Source: Candidatus Iainarchaeum sp. (GTDB taxonomy: Archaea; Iainarchaeota; Iainarchaeia; JAGGVJ01). Taken from it: a stretch of DNA of 55,376 nucleotides. Positions 44,108-52,641 of this stretch are shown piece by piece; within the stretch, counting starts at the first letter, position 1, and each line of letters opens with the position of its first letter. The DNA lies in assembly GCA_021158055.1 (NCBI GenBank), contig JAGGVJ010000045.1, forward strand, positions 1-55,376, given 5' to 3'. Under the pieces are notes generated by a model. The model worked only from the letters and a program-made list of their open reading frames with translations. It was not told the origin of the DNA and ran no database searches. Made by a program: the position numbers and the translations under genes.

Positions 44108-44811
44108 AGAACCAACTCCTCAATCAACTGCAGCGCGGTTTTTTTCACAACCAGGGTGTAGCCTGTTGGAAAAATCACGGTTTTTGTGAGAGTTGAATTG
44201 CCTGACTTTGCAGTGATTGTCGCTCCAAGAACAAGCCCCTTGTGCTCTGCCAAAACGAACTCTTGCGCAACAGGGTTTGAAATCTTTTTTTCTTCACCCA
44301 ATTCAAGGATTTTTAAAGCAAGCTCTTTGTTATCTACAAAAGCCAAAAGATAACTTTTCAGGGAATGGTTTCTTACAGCAATTATTTTCTCAATGTCACT
44401 TTTTTTAATCGGCTGTTTTTGAAGCGCAGTTGTGTTTTCGTAACTTTCAGGGTTTAATCCAGATGAAAAATAACCGGCACCCGTTTGTTTTTTCACCCAC
44501 AAATCGACTTCAACTGCCCCAGAATACTTTTTTTCAAGTTCTTGTTCCAGGCAAAGTATTTTTTCAGCCAGAGCAATTCGTTCCAAACCAGGCTCTGTTA
44601 AAAGCTGGTGTGAAAGAACGGAATAAACAAGAGATTCAAAGGAATGCAAGATGTCTTTTTTTACCTGTTTTGCTTTCATTTCCAAAAAAATAGCCTGATC
44701 TGCCTCAACAAGCCTTGAGTGCATGACTGCGTTTGACGCGATTAAAACAAGCAACCCTGCAACGATTACAGTCACTACAATAAAAGAAGTTATCCCTTTT
44801 CTCAAATCCAT
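44104..44811 (-). CDS. Minor pilin-like membrane protein (cluster 2, gene 1)
   Basis: A 235-residue protein from the ATG at 44811 (MDLRKGITSFIVVTVIVAG), with one helix after RKG. A helical stretch (EMKAKQVKKDILHSFESL) precedes a C-terminal beta domain (LGATITAKSGNSTLTKTVIF). An upstream in-frame start at 44874 would put 21 extra residues before the helix and is less likely. First gene of the four-gene set. Confidence 0.7.
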   Translation of the reverse strand: MDLRKGITSFIVVTVIVAGLLVLIASNAVMHSRLVEADQAIFLEMKAKQVKKDILHSFESLVYSVLSHQLLTEPGLERIALAEKILCLEQELEKKYSGAVEVDLWVKKQTGAGYFSSGLNPESYENTTALQKQPIKKSDIEKIIAVRNHSLKSYLLAFVDNKELALKILELGEEKKISNPVAQEFVLAEHKGLVLGATITAKSGNSTLTKTVIFPTGYTLVVKKTALQLIEELVL

Positions 44812-45223
44812 CCCCGCAAATAACTCACGGTTAAAACAAGTAATATATTTTTCGATTGCGGCTGCAAAAAGCAAAGTGATTATTGGCGTGATTAGCGATT
44901 ATGGGTAGTGCTTAGTGTTTTTTGATGGTGCTTAACAGCAGGGAGTGCCTTTTCAATCGCTGTCAAAACATACAATCATAGAATATATCCTGTTTTGAAG
45001 CTGTTTTGCTGAATTTCAAAGGTTTTAACAAAAAATACTTTTATTTTCAGATAACTTTAATAAAGCCCTTTTTCATAAATTATAATTACTAAGATGCAAT
45101 CCAATCAAACCAATCAATTTGGTCAAACCTGAGTATCTTACATTTTTTTTAATTAACACACATCTTTTATGATTTTTTATTAATACTCTTATTTTTTAAT
45201 CCGCAGATTAACTGGTAGATTTG
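44812..45223. other. AT-rich intergenic stretch with divergent promoters
   Basis: About 410 bases separate the minus-strand pilin operon from the plus-strand coiled-coil gene. The sequence is A/T-rich with several TTTAAT and TTAATTAA strings (for example around 45145-45155) that could be promoter elements. I find no convincing ORF, RNA or repeat. It marks the boundary between the pilin region and the radical SAM island. Confidence 0.4.
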
Positions 45224-46123
45224 ATGACTGACAAACAAGAAGACAACACTGATTTATTAACCGATATCAAAGGCGAAAGAGACAAACTAAACGAAAAGGT
45301 AAAGTCTCTTGCTTCAAACAGAAAGGAAATTCGGGAAAAGTTCAACAAAATACTTGACATTGCACGCGAAGCAAAAATCGAAAGAGACCTTGAAAACACT
45401 CATGTAAGCAGTTTCAAGGCAGAGCGCGAGGAAATAAGAAAAAAACTTGACGCGTCACAGGCAATATTAAACGAGCTTGAAAAAACCCACCGCGAACTTG
45501 CAGGCGACTCACCGGTTTCTTACGCAAACCTGAAAAAACGCATGAACGCCATTGACTGGAAAATCCAGACCGAGCTTGTGGGTCGGGAAAAAGAACGCTC
45601 TCTTGTAGAAGAAGTCACGAGGATCCAAAAACAGCTTGACGAACTCAAAGACGTCAAAGACGTTGAAGAAAAACTTTTCAAGGCGAAAAACGAGTTCAGT
45701 ACAAATCTTAAAGAATTCAAGGTGAAAAAAGCCGCCGTGATGAAACACGCTGCAAGAAGCGAAAAATGCCACCAGAAAATGCTTGAAGCGTTTAAAAAAG
45801 CAGATGAGTTGCGCAAACAACTTGACGAGTCAGACCCGCAGTTTGAAGAACTCAAGCAAACCGCAAACGAAAAACACGAGGAGTTTGTAGGCAAACTCAA
45901 AAAAATAGAGGAAAAAGACAAAGCCGTCAAACAAGAGACACAAAAGAAAATCAGTGAAAAACGCGCAAAAGTAACAAAAGAAAAACAAGAACGTGCAGAA
46001 GACATTTTCGAGGCGTTGAAGTCAGGGCAAAAAATTGATTTGGAAGACATTCTTATCCTGCAGAAATTCGGGCTTGACAATCCAAAAGCTGATAAGAAAA
46101 AAGTTGTTGAAAGCAAAAAATAA
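45224..46123 (+). CDS. Long coiled-coil protein (COG1340-like)
   Basis: A 299-residue, highly charged, almost entirely helical protein with heptad-like repeats (KGERDKLNEKVKSLASNRKEIREKFNK, QKQLDELKDVKDVEEKLFKAKNEFS). The central VSYANLKKRMNAIDWKIQTE is the recognisable part of an archaeal coiled-coil family. The C-terminal GQKIDLEDILILQKFGL is a short conserved-looking helix pair. Function is unknown in the family. The ATG at 45224 was chosen over a TTG one codon earlier. Confidence 0.78.
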   Translation: MTDKQEDNTDLLTDIKGERDKLNEKVKSLASNRKEIREKFNKILDIAREAKIERDLENTHVSSFKAEREEIRKKLDASQAILNELEKTHRELAGDSPVSYANLKKRMNAIDWKIQTELVGREKERSLVEEVTRIQKQLDELKDVKDVEEKLFKAKNEFSTNLKEFKVKKAAVMKHAARSEKCHQKMLEAFKKADELRKQLDESDPQFEELKQTANEKHEEFVGKLKKIEEKDKAVKQETQKKISEKRAKVTKEKQERAEDIFEALKSGQKIDLEDILILQKFGLDNPKADKKKVVESKK

Positions 46124-46204
46124 GAGCATGGAACAAATCCTGAAAAGTTCAAAAGGGATCATTTGCCACCCCCTCTTAAACTTTGAAATTTGTCTGATGC
46201 GAAA

Positions 46205-46213
46205 TTTTAAAAA
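46205..46213 (+). promoter_or_regulatory. TATA box giving a leaderless radical SAM transcript
   Basis: TTTTAAAAA is centred 27 bases before the ATG at 46236 and no ribosome site precedes that ATG, so the mRNA probably starts at the start codon. The gene would have its own promoter, independent of the coiled-coil gene upstream. Confidence 0.6.
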
Positions 46214-46235
46214 TTCTCCTTACTAACTTATACAC

Positions 46236-47138
46236 ATGAAACGAATTGACGTAAAAACAGGTTACACCTGCAACAACAATTGCCTTTTCTGTGCTGTTGC
46301 CGGTCACAAGCATGTAGAAGATCTTTCAACCCTCAAAATAAAAGAAAAGATAACGCATGCAAAAAACAGCAAAGCTGACATACTGCTACTGACCGGGGGA
46401 GAGCCGACCATCCGGCACGATATCTTTGAATTGATAGAATTTGCTTCGCTGGCGAAATTCAATGATATAGCCATAGAATCAAACGGCAGAATGTTCAGTT
46501 ACGACTGGTTTGCAGACAAAGCAATGTCCTGTGGAGCCTACACCTTTTTAATATCTTTTCATGCACCAAACCCCCTGTTAGGCGATTATCTTGCAAACGC
46601 AAAGGGGAGCTACAATCAAACACTTAACGGTCTGAAAAACCTGACTGACCTCGGAGTAAAAATATGCGTAAACTCCGTCATCGTAAAACCGAACTACAAA
46701 CTACTTGAGCAAACCGCTGAAATATTAATCAATTTAAACATAAGCAAAATTCATTTCCCTTTCGTCGACCCCACAGGAAATGCTTTTAAATACCGTGAAG
46801 AAATCGTCCCGCGGCTCTCGGAAATTGCCCCGTACCTGCACAAGGCGTTTGACTTATGCAAAGAACGCGGGGTAAAGGCAACCACTGAAAAAATTCCTTT
46901 TTGTTATCTTGCAGGTTATGAGGAATCTATTGGGGAACAAAACATGCCTGAAACTGAAATATGGGCTCCTGATTATACCACGCCTGATTTTAACCGGTCC
47001 AGAACCACAGAAGGAAAATCAAAGGGCCCGCAATGCACATCATGCGCCTTTTTTCATAAGTGCGAGGGAGTCATGAATAATTATTCAAACCTTGTCGGTT
47101 ACGGCGAACTAAAACCAGTCAATAAAAACAATCAATAA
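46236..47138 (+). CDS. Short radical SAM enzyme with C-terminal Cys cluster (rSAM-1)
   Basis: A 300-residue radical SAM protein. The [4Fe-4S]/SAM motif CNNNCLFC lies at about residues 12-19, and the GGEP motif is LLLTGGEPTIRHD. A C-terminal set of four cysteines, FCYLAGY then CTSCAFFHKCEG, probably binds one auxiliary cluster as in SPASM/twitch enzymes. The final motif C-x-G-x4-Y-x5-G-x2-E-L-x-P is shared by all five short radical SAM proteins here. It is closest to rSAM-5 (both have PETEI and KSKGP before the last cysteines). Substrate unknown; peptide modification is inferred from the neighbourhood. Confidence 0.85.
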   Translation: MKRIDVKTGYTCNNNCLFCAVAGHKHVEDLSTLKIKEKITHAKNSKADILLLTGGEPTIRHDIFELIEFASLAKFNDIAIESNGRMFSYDWFADKAMSCGAYTFLISFHAPNPLLGDYLANAKGSYNQTLNGLKNLTDLGVKICVNSVIVKPNYKLLEQTAEILINLNISKIHFPFVDPTGNAFKYREEIVPRLSEIAPYLHKAFDLCKERGVKATTEKIPFCYLAGYEESIGEQNMPETEIWAPDYTTPDFNRSRTTEGKSKGPQCTSCAFFHKCEGVMNNYSNLVGYGELKPVNKNNQ

Positions 47139-47194
47139 ACTTTGCGGGAAAAATCTTATGCAAATCTCAGATACAACATTACAAAGATTACAAA

Positions 47195-48052
47195 CTACAA
47201 AGGGTTCAACTCTTCTGCCCCGACAAATTTTTTATAGCTTCTCCAGATTCCCGAGCAATCAGAAAAATATTTGCATTGATTGCATTCCTCTTTGAAAAAC
47301 AACCTTTTCCTTTCTGTAGTGACTCCTTCTGCGTATCCCCTGAACTTCTCTGAAAGCACGCATTTTGGAAAATGATACAAGATAAAATCCAGCTCATTTT
47401 CCTTTAATACCGAACACGCTTTCTCTAAAAAGGGAACAACTTCTGAATATCTTACAATCAACTGTTTTTTGTTCAATGCAGCCGATCCCACGATATTAAA
47501 ATAAAGAAAAACAACATTGGACACACTCGGCATGTTCAAGGAAATAAATTTCGCTATTCTGGGCAACGCCTCATAATTAAGATTATGCACAACTACCCTG
47601 ATCTCAACTTCCACCCCCAACCTTAACAGGTTTTGAATCCCTTCAATGGTCTGGATAAAACTCCCTTTCGCTTGAGTGATCTTTTCAAAAAGTTCCTCTT
47701 CCCCGGCATGTAAGGGCACTGCCACACTCTTTAAACCCAAATCTGTCATTTTTTTTGAAAAATCAGCGTAACAGAACATTCTTGCATTGGTGAGCAGTCT
47801 CTTCTTGGCTTTCGGAAACCTTTTTTCAAGGCAGCTCATTATATCAAATATGTCAGATCTTATTGTCGGTTCACCTCCCCCTGTGACGCTGATCTCTGAC
47901 ACGTTTTCATCAAGCGAGTTTATCATTTGTTTAATGTCCTCTGTTGAAGGCCCTTCTTTAATTTCACACTGCGTCTTTGAATAACCCAACCTCACAATCG
48001 GACACATGACACAATTATTATTACATGAAAAACAAATATTAAGATCAATCAT
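47195..48052 (-). CDS. Short radical SAM enzyme (rSAM-2)
   Basis: A 285-residue protein with CNNNCVMC near residue 9, SVTGGGEPTIRSD as the GGEP motif and the C-terminal set PKCVLSEKF then CNQCKYFSDCSG, followed by the shared Y-x5-G-x2-E-L-x-P end. It starts at the ATG at 48052, four bases after the stop of an 18-codon ORF (48057-48113), so translation could be coupled. GGATGA overlaps that stop and may act as its ribosome site. Confidence 0.83.
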   Translation of the reverse strand: MIDLNICFSCNNNCVMCPIVRLGYSKTQCEIKEGPSTEDIKQMINSLDENVSEISVTGGGEPTIRSDIFDIMSCLEKRFPKAKKRLLTNARMFCYADFSKKMTDLGLKSVAVPLHAGEEELFEKITQAKGSFIQTIEGIQNLLRLGVEVEIRVVVHNLNYEALPRIAKFISLNMPSVSNVVFLYFNIVGSAALNKKQLIVRYSEVVPFLEKACSVLKENELDFILYHFPKCVLSEKFRGYAEGVTTERKRLFFKEECNQCKYFSDCSGIWRSYKKFVGAEELNPL

Positions 48053-48056
48053 TTTA

Positions 48057-48113
48057 TCATCCGCAAAGCATATCTATCATCTTACAAATATAATCTTTGT
48101 TCATTTCACACAT
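48057..48113 (-). CDS. Candidate 18-residue Cys-containing peptide upstream of rSAM-2
   Basis: Reading gives MCEMNKDYICKMIDMLCG, with three cysteines and two aspartates in 18 residues. AGGAGGA lies about 11-12 bases upstream (48125-48131), and a box AAAAATATAAC is centred near 26 bases before the ATG, so it could be read from a leadered or leaderless message. The stop is 4 bases before the radical SAM start. It may be a modified-peptide precursor, an upstream regulatory ORF, or chance. Too short to judge from coding statistics. Confidence 0.4.
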   Translation of the reverse strand: MCEMNKDYICKMIDMLCG

Positions 48114-48166
48114 TTTATGTTTTATCCTCCTGATGTTATATTTTTAGTGCTGAAAACAGCAAAAAA

Positions 48167-49306
48167 TCAAGCAAAAAAATTAACAAGCAAATACGTCAAA
48201 AAATTTCCTTTGAAAAAATAAGTCAAAAGAACCCCCACAAAAAGCACCGGTGCAAAAGATATCGTTTCCTGAACTTTTATCCTGTCTGAATCAAGCAAAC
48301 CATTCTCCAGCCTGTAAAGCATCTCGCGAATATCCCATTCAGCTAAACCACCTGCTCTTCGCAAAAAAAGCACATTGTGATACCTTCGGAAGTCATCTGG
48401 AGATGAATCAAAAAGTATTTCCTTACCTTTTCCAGACATTGATTTTTCAAGAATCACTTTTTTGTAATGGTGGCGGCCTTTTTTGTTATCAATATCTTTT
48501 ATTCTCTCAAATGTTTCAACAGGCATCATTCCCGGCGCAAGATCAATTATTCTTTTTTCAATAGTAAAATTCCTTTTTGTAAGAGAAATAAGAATTAAAT
48601 AACCAAAAACGAACAATACAAATTTTTCAAAAAAACCTATCCAAAAAGAATAAGAAAGCATAACAGAACCTGCAAAAACAATTCTGATAATCACAAAAAT
48701 TGCCATCACAACATCTGTTTTCGAAGCAAACAATTTCTTTATTTTCGGAAAGATAATTATCATGACCGCCAGATTCAAAAAAGGATCAGATGGCATCCCA
48801 ATAAACAAAATAAACTGATTAAATACCCAGTAAAACCCCAGTAAATAAAGAACTTTTGAAACTATCCTTTCAAACGAAAAAATGTTTTTTACCTCCTGAG
48901 CCAATGTTTCCATCCTGAAAGAACGCACATTAAAAATTGTCAACGCGAAAAAAGCCAGCAAAAAACTGTTTATGAATATGGCAAACGAAGGAAAAAAAGA
49001 TATTAATTTGAAGTCATAAATACTGGTCGGAATAAGCAACGCATATGCTGTCATCAACTTGGCATCACCGGCAGGCCAAAAACCAACATACCACAATCCA
49101 AAGCCAAGAATAAACATGATCATTACATTTAGCAGGATATCAAATAAAAGCACGGGTTTTTGAAAAACCAAAAAAGAAGTAATAATTACGCCCGCTAAAA
49201 GAGCAATCATTATACATTTGTTGCTTACTTTTTTGTATTTTATATCATAAAAAGAAGTTACTAACCCAAAAATAAACACAAAGAAAAAATCAATCATAAC
49301 CAACAA
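48167..49306 (-). CDS. Second A24-type prepilin peptidase
   Basis: A 379-residue polytopic protein with the A24 catalytic aspartates at D21 (SFYDIKYKK) and D81 (WPAGDAKL). It has the same layout as the 14887-15984 peptidase, including a cytoplasmic C-terminal region (AGGLAEWDIREMLYRLENGLL) and a last helix. Its nearest neighbours are radical SAM genes, not pilins. It may process pilins elsewhere or other leader-bearing proteins. The sequence is more AT-rich than the pilus-locus copy. Confidence 0.86.
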   Translation of the reverse strand: MLVMIDFFFVFIFGLVTSFYDIKYKKVSNKCIMIALLAGVIITSFLVFQKPVLLFDILLNVMIMFILGFGLWYVGFWPAGDAKLMTAYALLIPTSIYDFKLISFFPSFAIFINSFLLAFFALTIFNVRSFRMETLAQEVKNIFSFERIVSKVLYLLGFYWVFNQFILFIGMPSDPFLNLAVMIIIFPKIKKLFASKTDVVMAIFVIIRIVFAGSVMLSYSFWIGFFEKFVLFVFGYLILISLTKRNFTIEKRIIDLAPGMMPVETFERIKDIDNKKGRHHYKKVILEKSMSGKGKEILFDSSPDDFRRYHNVLFLRRAGGLAEWDIREMLYRLENGLLDSDRIKVQETISFAPVLFVGVLLTYFFKGNFLTYLLVNFFA

Positions 49307-49408
49307 TAGTTATTTTAAGTTTAAATCAATTTAGCTAAAATCAAACAAGTATTCATCCATAGCTGTATTTTGGAAAAGATGCTAATTTATCCCAAACAAA
49401 CTACTGCG

Positions 49409-49675
49409 CTACTCGCTTTCAGAATAAAGCCCTTCACACAACCTATTAATCTCCCTTACCTCTTCTTTAACTTCTTTTATATCCCTCTTCAATGAAGATA
49501 TGCCATCGTCCTGATTTTGATCAAGAACCAATACGCGAACAGCAGTCCTTTCTGAAATCTCAAGAGCCATTGAAGATTTATCCATAATTGAAGTCAGATA
49601 ATATATTGTCACAGCCTGTGCCAAAATAATTAAAACAAGAAGCACTGGGACCAATTTATTAGTATTACTGCTCAT
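49409..49675 (-). CDS. Small membrane-anchored coiled-coil protein
   Basis: An 88-residue protein with one N-terminal helix (VPVLLVLIILAQAVTIYYL) and a charged helical tail (SSLKRDIKEVKEEVREIN) ending with a single cysteine (RLCEGLYSESE). GGGAGGGAGG directly precedes the ATG at 49675. No family recognised. It is divergent from the rSAM-3 module and upstream of the prepilin peptidase on the same strand. Confidence 0.65.
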   Translation of the reverse strand: MSSNTNKLVPVLLVLIILAQAVTIYYLTSIMDKSSMALEISERTAVRVLVLDQNQDDGISSLKRDIKEVKEEVREINRLCEGLYSESE

Positions 49676-49772
49676 ATACCTCCCTCCCGAATACAATCAA
49701 AAATTATACTTGAATCTATTATTTACTAAAAATCTTTTATAAGTATATTAATATTACTTTATATTAATAGGT

Positions 49773-49844
49773 ATGCTGTCAAAAAACATATCGTCAGCGG
49801 GTCGAAGTATCTCTGCACCTGCAATTGATAAAAAACAAAAGTGA
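49773..49844 (+). CDS. Candidate 23-residue peptide upstream of rSAM-3
   Basis: A short ORF begins MLSKNISSAGRSIS and ends in a lysine-rich tail (DKKQK). Its stop lies 7 bases before the radical SAM start at 49852. A TATA-like string (GTATATTA near 49743-49750) is about 26 bases before the ATG, so the transcript could begin at this ORF. There is no good ribosome site. It has no cysteine. It is comparable in position to the ORF before rSAM-2, but the support is weaker. Confidence 0.3.
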   Translation: MLSKNISSAGRSISAPAIDKKQK

Positions 49845-49851
49845 ATCCAGG

Positions 49852-50697
49852 ATGATAAAACGTTTCAACATCAATACCGGCACAATGTGCAACAATAACT
49901 GTCGTTTTTGTGTGATTGATCACAACGAAAAACCACGGAACACTTGTTTTGAAGATATAGAAAAAGAACTTGAAGTATTCAGAGAAAAAGGCATAAGAGA
50001 AATAGCCTTCGTTGGCGGCGAGGTTACAATTCGCAGAGATATCATTGAAATGATTTCGCTTGCGAAAAAACTTGGTTACGCTAAAATCCGGATTGTGAGC
50101 AATGGGAGGATGTATTGCTATCCTGATTTTTTGGAAAAAATCATCAAAGCAGGAGTGAACGGATTTACTGTCTCAATACACGCTCACAATGCGTCACTTG
50201 GGGATTACCTGTCAAGATCCAAAGGCAGTTTCACGCAGACAACAACAGGAATAAAAAACCTACGCAAAATGGGTTTCATTCCAAACATAAATATTGTGAT
50301 AAACAAATTAAACTATAAGCACCTTCCGGAAATCATCTCACTTTTAAATAGCTTTGACATAAACAACATACGCATGTCAATCATAAACCCTGAAGGGAAT
50401 GCAATGACTAATTTCAATGAAGTAGTGCCTACGCTGACTGAAATTACACCATATATAAAAAAATCAGCAAAAATCTGTGACAAAAACAACATCAGCCTAA
50501 CCATAAACTCCCTTCCTTTTTGCATACTGCCGGAGTGCAACAGATACAAAGACGAACCTTACAATATCTTAAACAAAATAAACATAAAACCCGAAAAATG
50601 CAATTCATGCATATATTTTGAGGTTTGTGACGGACTTCGGAAGGAATACGCTAAAAAATTCGGGTTTAAAGAAATAATGCCAATAAAAAATAACTAG
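49852..50697 (+). CDS. Short radical SAM enzyme (rSAM-3)
   Basis: A 281-residue protein starting MIKRFNINTGTMCNNNCRFC (the SAM-cluster motif is CNNNCRFC). The GGEP region is altered to FVGGEVTIRRD, with V where P is usual. The C-terminal cysteines are PFCILPEC then CNSCIYFEVCDG, followed by the shared Y-x5-G-x2-E-I-x-P end. I chose the ATG at 49852 because the other four paralogs start 9-16 residues before the first Cys. A TTG at 49825 is an alternative. Confidence 0.84.
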   Translation: MIKRFNINTGTMCNNNCRFCVIDHNEKPRNTCFEDIEKELEVFREKGIREIAFVGGEVTIRRDIIEMISLAKKLGYAKIRIVSNGRMYCYPDFLEKIIKAGVNGFTVSIHAHNASLGDYLSRSKGSFTQTTTGIKNLRKMGFIPNINIVINKLNYKHLPEIISLLNSFDINNIRMSIINPEGNAMTNFNEVVPTLTEITPYIKKSAKICDKNNISLTINSLPFCILPECNRYKDEPYNILNKINIKPEKCNSCIYFEVCDGLRKEYAKKFGFKEIMPIKNN

Positions 50698-50786
50698 TCA
50701 GTCTCAGCATGGATTGCAAAAAAATTAAAGCACGAATATTAAAAGGAAAAATTTCAATATTTTGTCATTTCAATCAATTTAATGCT

Positions 50787-51731
50787 TTATTGAATCGGCC
50801 TCAGTTCATCAGTGCCATATATATCCGCATAACTTTTCCAAACCCCCAGACAATGAGCATCCTCCACGCACAACTTACACGAAGGAGATTTTACTTTATT
50901 CCTCATCACACTAACAACAGAAGAATGAAGCGGACTTTTTGGATCAGAAGAAAGTATCTTATATTCATCACAATTTTTCAAATATTTATAAAAATAACAC
51001 AATGGCACACCGCAAAAAGGATTGGAAAAACCAATGCCTTTCTTTTCACATTTTTCTGCGGCTTGATCCAGATAACGTTCAACTTCTGATATCTTCGGGA
51101 CAATCCACTTGTTTTTTTGAGGACTGCCGTAAGGTTGTACAAAAGAAAATACAATCCTGCCAATTGAACCTGAAAATTCTTTGTCGATAAATTCCACAAA
51201 CTCGGGAAGAATCCTGTAATTAACAGAGTTTACAACAATATTCAAATCAACCGGAACACCCTCATGAATAAGGTTGTGAATTCCCGCAATAGTTTTTTTG
51301 AATGTGCCGGGGCTTCTTGTCAAAAAATCAGACATCTCCTCCAAATGCGAATGCAATGATATAAACGCACTTGCCAAGCCAGCTGAGACAAGGGCTTTCG
51401 TATAACTTTTATATGCAAATCTTATCGCGTTTGATTGAACGACAATCTTAACACCTTTTGAGTGGGCAAAAGAAATCAAATCAAATAAATCATCCCTTAT
51501 TGTCGGTTCGCCTCCTGTAAAGGTTATTTGGGTGCAACCTGTGCTAAGAAAACTTTTCAGCTCATTTAAAAGAAACTGCGGTTTCGGATTCTCAAATTGA
51601 GAATTACAAAATTCAACTGTTTTTTCTTGGCTAATCTGCATAATCTCTGATGTCTTATTTCCACCTTTGACATTGCAAAAAAAACAATTCTGGTTACAAG
51701 CCAACCCCGTCCTGAAAATATTATCCACCAT
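50787..51731 (-). CDS. Short radical SAM enzyme (rSAM-4)
   Basis: A 314-residue protein with CNQNCFFC near residue 13, ITFTGGEPTIRDD and the C-terminal cysteines PLCYFYKYLKNC then CKLCVEDAHCLG, ending in the shared motif (WKSYADIYGTDELRPIQ). The start is one base after the rSAM-5 stop, so rSAM-5 and rSAM-4 form a tightly coupled pair. Confidence 0.84.
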   Translation of the reverse strand: MVDNIFRTGLACNQNCFFCNVKGGNKTSEIMQISQEKTVEFCNSQFENPKPQFLLNELKSFLSTGCTQITFTGGEPTIRDDLFDLISFAHSKGVKIVVQSNAIRFAYKSYTKALVSAGLASAFISLHSHLEEMSDFLTRSPGTFKKTIAGIHNLIHEGVPVDLNIVVNSVNYRILPEFVEFIDKEFSGSIGRIVFSFVQPYGSPQKNKWIVPKISEVERYLDQAAEKCEKKGIGFSNPFCGVPLCYFYKYLKNCDEYKILSSDPKSPLHSSVVSVMRNKVKSPSCKLCVEDAHCLGVWKSYADIYGTDELRPIQ

Positions 51732-51732
51732 A

Positions 51733-52641
51733 TTACCCTATTGGCTGAAACTCTTCCCACCCTCTCTTTTGAGGATACTCACACCAAGGACCCTCACACT
51801 GACTGTCATAAATGCATTTGCTGCACAACGGTCCCTTTGATTTTCCCATATTTCTTCGCACTTCCGTAAAATTTCTGATATTGGAACTTACACTGCGTAT
51901 CTCTGTTTCAGGTATGAATCTCTCTGAGCAAAAAGATTCATAACCTTTCATAAAACAAAACGGGTATGCTTCAGCCATCACAGAAACACCCGCGTTTATA
52001 CCAATATCAAGAGCACGGTGAACAAACGGTTCTACTTTGCTTTTTAGCGGAACAATGCTATCAAAATATTTGAATGCATTTCCCTGAGGATGCACAAAAG
52101 CAAACTGAAACTGATCAACCCCAAGATTAACAAGCAACTTGGCTATATCAGGCAAAAATTCATAGTTTGGTTTTGTGATTACAGTATTTGAAGCGACATA
52201 CAACCCCAAAGATTTTGCGTTCACAATCCCTTGAGAGGTCTGCTTAAAGCTGCCTGGTGAACGGGTCAGGTAATCATGAAGTTGGGAATTGTGCCCATGA
52301 AGAGCAGGGGATATTTCGGTTGCCCCGCAATCCACAAGTTTCCTTACAAATGATTTATAATAAAGCATTCTTCCGTTTGTCTGAATCTGAATTATTTCAT
52401 AATCAAGAGCCCTTGCAAAAGAGACTATTTCAAATACATCAGGGCGAATAGTGACCTCGCCCCCTGTAAAAACCACTTCTCCAGCACCGTTTTCTTTTCC
52501 TACTGCAAGGTCTTTTTTTATCTCTTCAGTTGTTTTATCAAGGCTTTTTCCCGAATTTCGGTTTTCTGCGATAACGCAAAAACGACAGTTATTGTTACAT
52601 TTAAATCCAACTTTTAAGTCAAGCCGGTCCTTTTTTTTCAT
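51733..52641 (-). CDS. Short radical SAM enzyme (rSAM-5)
   Basis: A 302-residue protein from the ATG at 52641 (MKKKDRLDLKVGFKCNNNC). The SAM motif is CNNNCRFC. The GGEP region reads VVFTGGEVTIRPD, with V for P as in rSAM-3. The C-terminal cysteines are PFCFMKGYESFC then CSKCIYDSQCEG, ending WCEYPQKRGWEEFQPIG. It is divergently transcribed from the hxs operon about 130 bases away and may share its control. An in-frame extension to 52731 is possible but would run through that promoter region. Confidence 0.84.
   Translation of the reverse strand: MKKKDRLDLKVGFKCNNNCRFCVIAENRNSGKSLDKTTEEIKKDLAVGKENGAGEVVFTGGEVTIRPDVFEIVSFARALDYEIIQIQTNGRMLYYKSFVRKLVDCGATEISPALHGHNSQLHDYLTRSPGSFKQTSQGIVNAKSLGLYVASNTVITKPNYEFLPDIAKLLVNLGVDQFQFAFVHPQGNAFKYFDSIVPLKSKVEPFVHRALDIGINAGVSVMAEAYPFCFMKGYESFCSERFIPETEIRSVSSNIRNFTEVRRNMGKSKGPLCSKCIYDSQCEGPWCEYPQKRGWEEFQPIG

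Noticed and set aside
46128-46226. 32-codon ORF just before rSAM-1 as a third precursor peptide
   Set aside because: Its end overlaps the TATA box that fits a leaderless rSAM-1 transcript, it has no ribosome site, and its start merely follows the coiled-coil gene stop.
50709-51089. Plus-strand ORF downstream of rSAM-3
   Set aside because: It lies mostly opposite the rSAM-4 coding region and has no recognisable domain; a shadow of that gene.
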